This document shows positions 33,638 through 42,800 of a stretch of DNA of 64,000 nucleotides, piece after piece. Under the pieces are notes generated by a model. That model searched no databases, was not told the origin of the DNA, and saw only the letters and a program-made list of their open reading frames with translations. This DNA is from Larimichthys crocea. Lineage: Eukaryota; Chordata; Actinopteri; Sciaenidae. Where the stretch lies: the NCBI RefSeq assembly GCF_000972845.2, contig NC_040018.1:14109157-14173156 (forward strand), written 5' to 3'. Position 1 is the first letter of the stretch. Each line of letters opens with the position of its first letter. The position numbers and the translations under genes were made by a program.

Positions 33638-34121
33638 CTACTTCCCTGCATTAGAGCGCCCCTCAATGGACAGTTTGACCTCCTGGGGGATGAAAGAGGG
33701 CCTTGTGTGGCCGGAGGTGCTTATTTGAGGGCGCAACCCTTCGTCTCCCTTCATATTGTATCTTTGGAGGCCGGGTGAGGACCAGCGCCTCTGAGAAGCA
33801 GCCTGCATTGCTCCCATCCCTGCCCCTGCAAAAGCAGAGCCCTCTGTGTGCAAGTGGTAACTGCTCTGGCTTCTTGGATGCTCTGCTGAGGTCCTACTTG
33901 GTCTGTTGGGTGACTCAGTGTGCCCAACAACACCAAAATGTGTGGCTTCCTCCTTATCAACGACATCTTTTTCACCATCTCTCTGTCTCTCTCTGTGGAT
34001 CCGGTCTAGCCTGAAATGAGACTGAGGCCGCGACTGTTGAGGAGCCGGAGGCCCCATGAGCTGGTGTCCAGGTCCTGATGTAGCGTTGGTTTTGCTGGAC
34101 AGCCTGGACAAGTTCTGCTGC

Positions 34122-34154
<33 letters not shown>

Positions 34155-37008
34155 GAATGGTGGTGCTGTGGTTGTTTCTGCTGCTGCTGCTGCTGCTGAA
34201 GCTGCTGCTGCAGGGTGATGGACACGCACACATCTCCTACTTGCAGATGATGGCAGGCCAAGCCGTAGAGCTGGGCTGTGCGTTCGGGGCTGCAGGACGA
34301 CCAGCCTTGGCCGAACACAAAGAAAGGGTGCTCTGGGGGCACATCGATTGTTACTTTGCTCTGCTGCTCCCCCACAGTGAAGTGAAGTGACACCAGACCT
34401 GGTCTTTGCTGGCTGACACGGATGTCCACCACCATGCTGGAGTCAATCTTAAGCCCCCCACTCACCTCAGCGCTACGCACAAAATCCTGAGTCTGCAGGT
34501 CTTCCACACGCTTTAGTTCCCCAGTAGCCAGCTGGATAATGGCCCCCTTCATGAAGTGTGACGGGTTGCAAGGAGACGGGGCAGGGGTGAGACTTGAAGC
34601 TAAGGCCTGAGTCACATCTGCTGTAGGCTGGACAGGAGGCTGCTGAGGGAGCTGCTGCTGCTGCTGCTGCTGTACTGTGGTCAGCTCTGCCCTTTCAGTG
34701 AGGCACACTCTGGCTGAAGAATCAGAGGCTTTAAAGCTTGGGTTAGAGGAGGCCATGGTGGTAGAAGGGTGGCTGGCTGAGGCATCATTAGCCTGTCCTG
34801 GGTAGTGTTGCTGTGGTGGTTGGGGCTGATGCTGCAGGTGATAGTCCAGGGGAATAAGAACTTGTTGCCCGTTGGCAAGCATGACAGCATGGCCTGGTTG
34901 TCCCGGTTGCTGCTGGAAACTGGCAACTCGGGGGTCACTGTAACTGACAGGCTGGGCCGTGTATGCAGCACGGCCGGATATGACTCCTGTGCTCTCTGCA
35001 TGGACATCTCTGGCTCTCTGGGCACCCTGAGAGAGGTTCAAGGGAGCAAAGGAAACCTCCTTCCGCACCCCACTAGTGCCTTGGCTAGAGGAGGTCAAAC
35101 GACCAACCACCTGCTGCACCTGGAGGTTAATAAAAGAAACAGAGTGACGTGTTTTAATTCTAAAGAAACACGCGGCTGAGTCGTGCTATGACACACAGTT
35201 TCCTAGGTTTTGTACCATAACATCGCTCTTCATCAACCACAAACAGGATATGCATCATTTTCATAAGGGAAAATCGGACTGCTACACACGATGGCTTTTA
35301 TTTGATAGTTTTAGAATTTCTCCTTATTTGATTCAAATAAGTGATTAGCTGTTAATGACGCCGGGCAGCACAAACCATCACGAGCGAAGGTATTTTACCT
35401 ATTATGGAATCAAAATGCTTTCTTCGCCCGCACACCAGCACAAAAGAAAAGAAGCTCTGTGGGCTTAACTGAGCAACTCCATGAAACCACAAATAGCACA
35501 GCTTTGGCACAAAGTGGCAATTGTCCTGCTATGAGTGATTGTCCGATTACTGACACAGCACCGCAGCACACAATTAAGGAAGGAAGTGGAGTCTACAAAT
35601 CAACACGTGCTAGAAACACTGTGGTAAGCAGGAGGTTAGGCCTAGTCACCATGAACACTGGCATTACGGTACATGAACCACAATCACAGCCTGAGATTAT
35701 TAGTGTTATTTCTGTCTATAGAAATGTTTCTATAGACTAGAATTTTCTTCAACATGAGCATCTTTTCATCAGGTGACTTTTTATTCCTTATCAGGGGGAT
35801 TTGTATTCAAATGAGCACACTCTAAAGACCATATAGGTGTTTTTACAGGACAACATGAGTGACGTTAGGAGGCTAGCTGTGTTTTTACAGGACAACATGA
35901 GTGACGTTAGGAGGCTAGCTGTGTGTCTTACCTCCAGGTCGCTATCTGGAGTGCTCCGCTGGCCAGGTGAGCTCCTCTCTTCCAGCCTTCGGTTATGCGG
36001 CCCTCTGTCTTGGCTGTGCTCCTGTGCTGCAGAGCTGGATATTACCTGCAGCAGACGCGCATTCCTAGCAATGTAGGCCGAGTCTAGTACGACCTCCCTG
36101 GCTCCCTGCTCTTTACTGCCTCCATTCATCTCTGGTTCATTCTCCTGCTGGGCACTGTGGAGGTCTCTGGTGGCAGTGGCAGCTCTGGTCCCCTGAGCGT
36201 GGTAGAAGACTGACATCCCTCGTGAGCTGACCTCTGTTGCAGGCAGGACTCCCACAGTACCAAGGTGCTGCTGGGCAGCTTGCTCTGAAGGCATCATCAG
36301 TGGGGCTGCGACTTTGGCAAAGGTATGTGCAGCCACCTGAGCCTGGGGAGGTGGGGAGACAACACCTTCTTGTATGACAGATGGATAGGGAACAAGGTGG
36401 GACACAGCGTGGGGCTGAGGAATGGTGCCTGAGGGGGAGATTAATGATCCCGGGACAAAGCCAGGGGGTAGAGTGTAAGGTACTGCTGCATAAGAAGGGC
36501 TAACAAACTGCAGAGAGGAATGAGGGATCTGGGCATAACCAAGAGGGGGATAGGGAAGGCCTGGATGCTGCAGGAGAGGGGAGTGTACGGTGTAGGCTGA
36601 AGAGATGGGGCCTAACACCGGGTGAAGACTGGTAGGCGAGTAGGTAACAGATGGAAGAGCCACTTTGTAGAGCATGCTGTACTGGTCAACCGGCACCGCT
36701 GGTATGCCATCAGAGTTCTCCACTCCATAATGAAGCCCTGGCTGAGCTCGCATCCACTCTCCGGATGAGGTCCCTCCCTGAGTGTCACTGTTGGCTGCAG
36801 AGTTCTGGATGGAAACCACTTCATCTTCTCCAGCAGCGCCAGCAGCACCACCACCACCACCACCACCACCTCCACTGCTACCACCACCACCACCGCCTCC
36901 TCCTCCTCCAACTCCCCCTGTCCCTCCAGCTCCACTGCTGTTACTAACTGGGAGGTCCCTCTTCTTCGGAGGCAGGCACTCCTGGTTGCGCTCCTGAGCT
37001 GGTTTCAT
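33638..37008 (-). CDS. atxn1l: Ataxin-1-like protein (AXH domain), 852 aa
   Basis: Paralogue of ataxin-1; in mammals it binds Capicua and acts in nuclear repression complexes. Two coding exons: 37008-35932 (359 codons) and 35119-33638 (493 codons plus stop), joined in phase 0 to read DLE/VQQVVG. The start MKPAQERNQECLPPKKRDLP and the end SFIPQEVKLSIEGRSNAGK match ATXN1L rather than ATXN1. The AXH domain covers about residues 546-662 (FMKGAIIQLATGELKRVEDL to VGDVCVSITL). Unusual features are a Gly-rich run at 26-60, a seven-Gln run at 509-515, a Gln/His tract at 663-694 right after AXH, and an RRWSSP motif at 803-808 resembling the ataxin-1 Ser776 site. A start 21 nt further upstream would need a TTG codon and was rejected. 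Total length is longer than the roughly 690 residues I recall for human ATXN1L. Confidence 0.95.
34115..34210 (-). repeat. atxn1l: CAG/CAA repeat encoding the Gln/His tract of atxn1l
   Basis: On the coding strand this is a CAG-rich array interrupted by CAA codons and a short His/Lys/Pro spacer. It encodes 32 residues, most of them glutamine, immediately after the AXH domain. A shorter array at 34652-34672 encodes seven glutamines before AXH. Confidence 0.95.
35837..35920 (-). repeat. Perfect 42-bp tandem duplication at the atxn1l exon 1 donor
   Basis: Two identical 42-bp copies (35837-35878 and 35879-35920) lie in the atxn1l intron, starting 11 nt past the end of coding exon 1. Because 42 is a multiple of three, unspliced read-through would add two copies of a 14-residue peptide. 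Confidence 0.95.
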
Positions 37009-37130
37009 TGCAATCCTCTGACTAAGCAAGTAGCTTTACTGTACTGCACAGGAACTGAAACGTGCAAACCAGTCAGCCCGCACAGGAACCAGTTTTGAAA
37101 TCACCTGGCTGACCTCGTCTGCAAATTCAC
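37009..37130 (-). other. atxn1l: atxn1l 5' UTR part of the first coding exon
   Basis: On the minus strand a long pyrimidine tract ending TTTTTTTCAG precedes position 37130, giving a convincing acceptor. The 122 nt between it and the start codon would be 5' UTR. Confidence 0.65.
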
Positions 37131-38459
37131 CTGAAAAAAAACACACACAAAAAAAACGTTTTGCAATATAGCACTTACTGCGAAATCATTGTATGGTATA
37201 ATCAAACAGCAACAAACGGTTATAGTATGATATTAGTCAAGAGTTAGACCTGCGATACTCCACACACCGTGACGACCTATTTCCCCTTTAAGTGGTTTTA
37301 AGGTTAGAAAAACGTTATATATACACTCTCCAAATGTTTGATCAACTCTTTTATGAAATATTTATATTTAATATTTTAAAACAATTCAACTAAGATTGAA
37401 AAAAAAAAGACATTTTCTAGATATGCTGAGCATCATTTACTCCTGACAGATTGAAAATATATACGGGGAAACTTTGCGAGCTTTTCACAGATTGAACTTT
37501 AAGTCCAGTGAATCTCAACAAAGTTTGGGTGGAGAGTTTAAAGTTTAAATGACTTGTCCACTAGCCGGTCGGTAGGTTTTAGGAGGCCCAAACACAATGA
37601 CAACTTTTATTCCTCAATGTTTCATCAAAAAATCACCAGCAAGCACATCTCCTTTTTCGAACTGCAGGATGAATCTCCAGTAAAATAAACATATATTATA
37701 TATATCTACACCCAGGAAATTATTTAACAACTACACTGAAGTCACACACATGTTGATCTACAAATACTGCACCCTACGACAAGCCTGATCACTCTTTGCT
37801 GTATTTATCAATGAAACGCATTCAAGTAGAGATTTCTTTTTGTTTACTACAGATAGTTAAAGTCCTGTTTGATTTTACAGAGGTAAACCTAATCTTGACT
37901 TCTTGGGCGTGTTCCAGTTTACTCATTCATCGTTCATCTAACTCGGCTCTTCTTTTTCTTTTTTCTTTTTTCCTGTTTCAATGTTTCAAACTCGAGTGTG
38001 TTCCTGCTTTCACTCAGTAAACTCGGTTATAAACTCAGCTTCCTGAAACAAACCCCCTGAACGACACTAGATAAGGACTCAGTCAGACTCCTCTTCACTT
38101 CAGAGGAACTATGTTTACCGTCGGCTAGTGGCTGACTTGGCTAAAAGTTAAGCTAGCCACTTTGGGAGTCCTGCCGTAAAGAAGCCGACGTGACAACATG
38201 ACACTGCGCACACTAACACTAAACGTGGACGGCGAGTTCACACAGTGTCCGCTTTCACGTGAGACCACTCGGTCAACGGCTACACTTTTATTATAACTGG
38301 GGCACCAGCCCAGATGTTCCGGCTAGCTGAGCTAAAACGGCTAACACAGCTAGCAGCAGCTACATGAGTGCACATCTGCTCACAGCTGACATGGCAACGC
38401 GCACAAAGCCCATCAACCACGTGCCCCCGCCGCGTCTCGTCGTGTAACGTTACACGTAC
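37131..38459 (-). other. atxn1l 5' intron
   Basis: The stretch between the donor at 38459-38458 and the acceptor at 37132-37131 on the minus strand. It is A/T-rich on the left and CpG-rich towards 38100-38459, with no coding exon. Confidence 0.6.
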
Positions 38460-38640
38460 CTCCACATGTCATCGCGGACAGGCTCTCGTTGATAAAAAAC
38501 AAAACAAAACAGAGTTGACGTGCAGAGAGGGACAGAGCGAACAAATCAAGGCTAAGGAGTCGAGCCCATTGCGAAGGCCAGCAGCGGAGGCGCTCACCAA
38601 TGACGTCACCTAGCGTATTCAATTTCCTGTTTTCTCGCGC
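38460..38640 (-). promoter_or_regulatory. atxn1l: atxn1l non-coding exon 1 and CpG-rich promoter
   Basis: On the minus strand the donor GGAG|GTACGTG ends a likely non-coding first exon at 38460. The surrounding 38100-38640 is CpG-rich, in contrast to its A/T-rich flanks. The exact transcription start is not visible. An assembly gap lies about 190 bp beyond. Confidence 0.55.
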
Positions 38641-38681
38641 ACGAAAGCTCGAGCACAAACTGCAGGTGTGCGCGTGTCACC

Positions 38682-38706
38682 TTTTTTTTTTTTTTTTTTT
38701 TTTTTT
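38682..38706. repeat. Poly-T tract
   Basis: About 25 consecutive T next to the atxn1l promoter, close to the assembly gap. Confidence 0.95.
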
Positions 38707-38830
38707 AGTACACTTTATCCCTCTGACATGAAACCACAACACACAATACAACACTCACTGAAGCAGAAAATCACAGGTCACGTCGTGTTCTGACCGAAAA
38801 ATAGTAAAAAAATAAATAAATAAATAAGAG

Positions 38831-38840
38831 NNNNNNNNNN
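38831..38840. other. Assembly gap (10 N)
   Basis: Ten N bases within an AT-rich AAATAA-type simple repeat. A fixed run of ten N usually means a gap of unknown size, so distances across it are not reliable. Confidence 0.98.
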
Positions 38841-39055
38841 TAATAGATAAATAAAGGAAATATAATAAATAATCAATGAACAGCTCTGTGCAACTTAACT
38901 TAACACAAAATGCAACCAGTTAACAAAAACACGAATTTGAATTTAAATGCATCAAGTGTACGTTTTGATATTTTAAACAGTAGGGGGAGCTGGAGTCAAA
39001 GGGTTCAACTGTGTGACAGCGTGCAGCTGCTTCTTAAGCCTTCTTTAATGTGCCA

Positions 39056-39835
39056 TAGTGATGTGTCGGTCGCGAACGAGCCGGTTCAGAGAGCCGGTCT
39101 TTTAAGTGACGAAATAATATAATATAATAAGAATAATAAATAATAATAATACATAATTTAATTTATAATGCACTTTACATTTGAATCAAATCTCAAAGTG
39201 CTACAATACACACAAAGTAGATGCACAACAAACAAGTACATAAATCACAACAAAGAATCACATTAAAAACGATAAGAGAGAAAAAAGGAAAGTTTTAAGT
39301 TTTTTTTTAAAACTATCAACGAACGATGGAGCCGGCTCCGTCCGTCCGTGAGCCACACAGGAGTGTGGTGCAAAAAAATTATTTTTTTACACTATACCAA
39401 AAACATTTTGGTTTTATTTGTGCAGATGTCAGTGGTGGGACAAAGCACATTTTGTTGTGTGTTGTGTGTGTGTGTGTGTGTGTGTTTATATAAATATAAA
39501 AAATAAAGCTGTCCTTTTTTTTTATTTCTATGCTTAGGTTTTTATAGGCGTTTCTATCTGCTGTGTAGCAGAGTGGTCCTTCAAGCAAGTTAGTGCATTC
39601 ATTGGGCGGTTTCAGGGAGTTACAAGGGATTTACAACTGTAAATGCAGTTGGCTAGAGCAAATTTGAATTCAATGATATAGCGTTCAAATACAAATCACA
39701 AGTAAAAAACAGTGCTAATTTGCCTGAATTATAAAAGGTAAAATGAAGAGCCACTTGGGAGCCGAAAGAGCGCTCTTCTTGGTGAGCTAGCAAATGATCC
39801 GGCTCACTAAAAAGAGCCGGAATTCACCATCACTA
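39056..39835 (+). mobile_element. Non-autonomous hAT-like element, copy 1, with nested insertion
   Basis: The element starts TAGTGATGTGTCGGTCGCGA and ends CCATCACTA, so its tips are inverted repeats. The flanks ATGTGCCA (39048-39055) and ATTTGCCA (39836-39843) are a 7-of-8 match, consistent with an 8-bp hAT target duplication. Many GAGCCGG/CCGGCTC words lie near both ends. A GT microsatellite sits at 39461-39484. Compared with the copies at 40101 and 60369, about 205 bp of A/T-rich sequence is inserted near 39115-39325. There is no transposase frame. Confidence 0.8.
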
Positions 39836-40100
39836 ATTTGCCAGTACTGAAAGCCTCCAGCTATTATCAGACCTTTTTTCACAGGTGTTGCAGGATGGTG
39901 TAACGCATTTCTTTGACTAACTTACACTTTGACTTCTAAAGAAGTCTCTTATGTCCACTTTTCTTTCTTTACACATCCAGGCTGCACGGGTCTCTGTTTA
40001 CTAAAGTGTAACTTTGTTTTTGGACAAACTGCAGGAGACTAAAAACCTTTGAACAAGTCCAGGAGACATGTCCTCTGTGTGTCCACCTCCCCTTCCTGAG

Positions 40101-40291
40101 TAGTGATGTGTCGGTCGCGAACGAGCCGGTTCAAAGAGCCGGCTCTTTTAAGTGAACGATGGGAGCCGGCTCCCGTCCGTCCGTGAGCCACACAGGAATG
40201 TGGTGCAAAAATATATTATTTTTTACACTATACCAAAAACATTTTGGTTTTATTCATCCAGATGTCAGTGGTGGGCATTAATAAAGCACAT

Positions 40292-40337
<46 letters not shown>

Positions 40338-40704
40338 ATATATATAAAAAAATAAAATGTCAATAGATGTCCTTTTTTTAAATGTCTATGCTTAGGTTTT
40401 TATAGGCGTTTCTATCTGCTTTGTGTAGCAGAGTGGTCCTTCAAGCAAGTTAGTGCATTCATTGGGCGGTTTCAGGGAGTTACAAGGGATTTTACAACTG
40501 TAAATGCAGTTGGCTAGAGCAAATTATTGAAATTCAAATGATATATGCGTTCAAATACAAATCACAATTAAAAACAGCACTAAATTTGCCTGAATTATAA
40601 AAGGTAAAATGAAGAGCCACTTGAGAGCCGAAAGAGCAGGCTCTTCTTGGTGAGCTGAGCCAAATGATCCGGCTCACTAAAAAGAGCCGGAATTCCCATC
40701 ACTA
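40101..40704 (+). mobile_element. Non-autonomous hAT-like element, copy 2
   Basis: This has the same termini and interior as copy 1 at 39056, without the nested insertion, and contains a GT microsatellite at about 40292-40334. Its left and right 8-bp flanks do not match each other. The 49 bp after it repeat the 49 bp after copy 1, so it probably arose by duplication of a segment rather than by its own transposition. Confidence 0.8.
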
Positions 40705-40781
40705 ATTTGCCAGTACTGAAAGCCTCCAGCTATTATCAGACCTTTTTTCACAGCAGCCATTTTAACATGAAACAGTAGGTA

Positions 40782-40883
40782 AACACAGGTGTTTCCAATG
40801 ATACTCATTAAAGTCCTGGGAAAGTCTCTGGCTCCACTGAATGGAATTGAATCTTAATTAGTGTCATTGGAAACACCTGTGTT
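40782..40883. repeat. Near-perfect inverted repeat (30-bp arms)
   Basis: Arms 40782-40811 and 40854-40883 match at 28 of 30 positions when one is reverse-complemented, separated by a 42-nt loop. It could form a strong stem-loop and may be the remains of a small palindromic transposon. Confidence 0.9.
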
Positions 40884-41339
40884 GACCCTGCTTTTTCACG
40901 TCCAAATGTCTGCCCGTGAAAAAGATTTATGGTTATATGTTTTATGTGTGACCCAGGGTTTAATGTTTGCAGCCTCCTCGTATGGTCCTTTACTTTGTTT
41001 TGACATAGTTGGCTCAGGGGCTTTTGGTACCTGTCAGTATCACATCATGGTTATATGGTGCACAAAATGAAATCAATAAATGAAATGTAAAGCTATTTTG
41101 TGCACAATGAACAGGACTAAAAAAAAAAAAAGTTGACCCACTGCCACAACAGAATGAATTATTTAAAAGATAACCCCAGCTGTCAGGTTGGTAACATTCA
41201 AGATTATATTTGTGATTTAAATATGTAAAGTGTATCAACAGTATCTAGTTTCTGTAAAGGTGTTTGTCCTAAATTGCTACAGAACAGGGAAATAATTCAA
41301 GAAGGCAATAATGGCAAGGAGTCAGTATGTGAAAAAATG

Positions 41340-41585
41340 TAACAAGCCTTTGAAGACGTCTGTTTCACATCCAATCGTTATACCTGTTACCAATTAACCT
41401 GTTTAACCGTCCCAACTACAGAGTGAATGTATATTCACAAGAAAACAATCACGTCTATCAGACTGAACATTAATTTTCTCGTCTTTGTACTGTATTTACC
41501 CAAATACAGATTGAAAATGATTTGCAAATCATTGCATTCTGTTTTTATTTACATTTACACAGCCTTTTTTTGGAGTTGGGGTTGT
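41340..41585. repeat. Dispersed teleost repeat end
   Basis: Contains GATTTGCAAATCATTGCATT, then TCTGTTTTTATTTACATTTA, and ends TTTGGAGTTGGGGTTGTA. I recognise this as the end of a very common repeat in fish genomes. The family name is uncertain. Confidence 0.55.
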
Positions 41586-42689
41586 ACTTGACTTTGTAAG
41601 TAATCAACTGCCAAAAACCATTTGACATGCAGTAAACGTGAGGGGTTCTAGGCCCAGAGGGGCTGGAGCAGAGGGACGTTTGCCTGGGTGGTAATCTATC
41701 TTTGACACAAACAAAGCACTTCAGCATATGGGCAAAAACGTAGGTGTTGATACAGTAACTGAAAACACCTGGGAAAGGCCAGAGTCAATTAAAGGCCTTT
41801 GGGGACTAAGCAGAACAGCAATGGGCCTTTTTCCACAGCAGTAGTTTTTACATGTCATAATTAATAATATTAGTAATGACTGCATTATTAAGGTGTTCCA
41901 GGGCCCTGGTATGGTGCATGTCCCACTCACTGCCACCTTAACTGTTGTTATTGCTATTCTTATTCCTGTGCTTTTACCGCACTGACCTGACAAAATGTCT
42001 GCTGTGAAATATATCTGTTAGCAGCGCAAAGCCTGAGTCTGATGTGCAACGATGGCTTTTTCAAGCTCACGGTGCAACAGAGTATTGTATGCAAAAGACT
42101 TGGGTGACATCTAGAGAGGATGTGGTGATTATCTTCTCAGTGAGACTGCTCTGCCACTCCACACAGTTATCTTATTATGTATCTTCTAGTGACTTTGAAG
42201 CAAAAAAACAAGATCAAAATCTGAAAATACGCAACGGTCTTAACTCAGAGATACAGTAGTTATTTGAGAAGGTGATGAGAGTGATGTTGTCTCTCTCACT
42301 CACTCATTTCAGACGCAGTCAGTAAAAAAAGGAATTCACATCACAAAGACCCTTAAAGTGTGTCAACATCCCAGAAGAAGTTCAAGTAACCGAAACACCA
42401 CCAACAGCAATTGTTTCATTTGGATATCATCATATCTTTTTGCATCGTTTCGGTTTAAGAGGTATGCAATATACAAGACACATTGCTACTTCTTTATAGG
42501 GATTTAATATTCTTTAAAGATTAAATACAAACATGTCTTATTGCTAGGACAAACTCTTGCTACACAAGACTGAATTATTGATTAGAAGTGTCACTTGGTA
42601 GCAGGAATCTTTGTTATTATAGCAACTGTTACTCAGCAGGTGAGCTGGGAGCGGACAGCTGTGTTTTCTTCATTTGGTAACAGACTGTT

Positions 42690-42800
42690 ACCCAGAACTG
42701 GCGACTTGTCCAGGGTGTACTTTACCTTTCACCCTAAGTTAGCTGGGACAGGCGACCCTGATAAGGACAAGGGGTTACAGAAAATGGATGGATGGATTGT
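42690..42800 (-). repeat. Dispersed teleost repeat fragment (reverse orientation)
   Basis: The minus strand reads CCATCCATTTTCTGTAACCC followed by GTCCCAGCTAACTTAGGGTG. This resembles the first part of the repeat at 61075-61330, which is in the opposite orientation. Confidence 0.55.

Noticed and set aside
33703..34390. Plus- and minus-strand frames overlapping the second atxn1l exon
   Set aside because: They are shadows of the atxn1l coding frame; their Ala, Ser or Leu runs are the polyQ array read in other frames.
36612..36997. Val-, His- and Pro-rich frames opposite or out of frame with atxn1l exon 1
   Set aside because: These are other readings of the polyglycine-encoding DNA, not separate genes.
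37009..37029. Upstream extension of the atxn1l start
   Set aside because: It would begin with TTG. The ATG at 37008 gives the conserved MKPAQER start, so the extension is 5' UTR.
40093..40712. Target duplication around hAT-like copy 2
   Set aside because: The octamers TTCCTGAG and ATTTGCCA do not match; the right one belongs to the duplicated flank of copy 1.
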